The position numbers and the translations under genes are program-made. 64,000 nt of DNA from VAZQ01 sp963739175. Its GTDB lineage: Bacteria; Pseudomonadota; Alphaproteobacteria; Rhizobiales; Xanthobacteraceae. The notes below the pieces were generated by a model. The model saw only the letters and a program-made list of their open reading frames with translations, was not told where the DNA came from and did no database searches. The stretch lies in assembly GCA_963739175.1 (NCBI GenBank), contig CAVTZH010000009.1, positions 124,001 through 188,000 of the forward strand, given 5' to 3'. Below, one piece after another: positions 63,591 to 64,000 of this stretch (within the stretch, counting starts at the first letter, position 1; each line of letters starts with the position of its first letter).

Positions 63591-64000
63591 TTACTTCGCC
63601 AGCGCCGGTTCCGCAGCGGCCTTCGACGCCACGGTCGGCGGCAGGTCCTTGATCCGCGGATACACCTCTTTGGCGAACAGGGTCATGCTGCGGACCGTGC
63701 GCTTGTGATCGAGATGCCCGGCCTGCTGCATCATCATCAGGTGATCGAAGCCGCCGACCTGGTCGTAGAATTTGCGGATGCGCGCCGCGACCTTGTCGGG
63801 CGTGCCGGCGATCAGGATGCCTTGCTCCATCATGTAGTCGAGGCCCTGCGCGCGCACCGCCTCGGTGCGGCCGCCGAACTTGCCCTGCAGCGCCTGCACG
63901 TTGAGCGCGATCGAGGCGTAGCCGGGCGGGTTCTTGAACTGCGGCTCGGTCTTGTTGGAGCGGATGTACCAGAGCAGCTCCTGCGCGCCTTTCTCGGCTT
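63591..64000 (-). CDS. LLM-class flavin-dependent oxidoreductase (5' part missing)
   Basis: C-terminal 136 residues of a luciferase-like monooxygenase; the start lies beyond the right edge. Seen are ELLWYIRSNKTEPQFKNPPG, QGILIAGTPDKVAARIRKFY and DQVGGFDHLMMMQQAGHLD, which are the C-terminal hallmarks of bacterial LLM enzymes that use FMNH2 or F420. The operon continues with two Bug receptors on the same strand, so the enzyme probably acts on their ligand. Confidence 0.85.
   Translation of the reverse strand, partial: AEKGAQELLWYIRSNKTEPQFKNPPGYASIALNVQALQGKFGGRTEAVRAQGLDYMMEQGILIAGTPDKVAARIRKFYDQVGGFDHLMMMQQAGHLDHKRTVRSMTLFAKEVYPRIKDLPPTVASKAAAEPALAK

Noticed and set aside
1..64000. CRISPR arrays, rRNA genes or prophage
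   Set aside because: No regularly spaced repeats, no rRNA-like sequence and no phage structural genes were found on reading both strands.

Overview
The window looks like chromosomal DNA of a GC-rich alphaproteobacterium of the Rhizobiales, closest in style to the Bradyrhizobiaceae/Xanthobacteraceae (inference). The reasons are a Porin_2-type outer-membrane porin, at least eight orphan Bug/TctC substrate-binding proteins, IclR regulators with palindromic operators, an IS481-type remnant and an intergenic hairpin repeat. Nothing marks a plasmid or prophage.

Left part (1-15 kb): a partial Bug protein, a FecCD-type metal or metal-complex ABC importer, a porin, a Bug/TSUP/metallo-hydrolase group with an IclR regulator, and a tungstate/molybdate locus (tupBCA plus a ModA-like protein). 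The latter is divergent from a regulator that fuses an excisionase-type HTH to a periplasmic-binding-like sensor. A tRNA-Ser(GGA) and an IS481 remnant follow.

Middle part (15-39 kb): a secreted hydrolase, a DOMON-like/NamZ pair, and a quinoprotein locus. That locus has a PQQ dehydrogenase with the Asp-x-Asp motif of lanthanide enzymes, a c-type cytochrome, two beta-propeller proteins and a pentapeptide-repeat protein. Next comes a hydantoinase/oxoprolinase operon (HyuA, two HyuB, an Fe3+-type ABC binding protein and permease without ATPase, a Bug protein). Then come an isolated threefold-repeat secreted protein and a Rieske oxygenase/Bug/RraA/flavin reductase catabolic operon.

39.6-49.9 kb is the most unusual region. 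A near-consensus sigma-54 promoter precedes eight same-strand genes, and a sigma-54 activator gene lies convergent at the far end. The genes encode two paralogous glycine-zipper proteins, an HExxH protein, a 674-residue unknown, a PLP enzyme, a peptidoglycan-binding-like protein, an M35-like metallopeptidase and an amidohydrolase. Four of them share an acidic Phe/Glu-rich N-terminal segment. I cannot assign this cassette to a described system.

Right part (50-64 kb): a membrane protein, an FkbM methyltransferase, small basic proteins, a VOC protein, an MFS exporter, a DUF3891 protein, and a second catabolic area (FAD monooxygenase, maleate-isomerase-like enzyme, NMT1-type and Bug binding proteins, partial LLM oxidoreductase).

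Ten otherwise well-conserved genes are broken by a total of 15 frame changes. Each is repaired by removing one base, and the repaired lengths are all multiples of three. I read them mostly as sequence errors, but list the genes as frameshifted.
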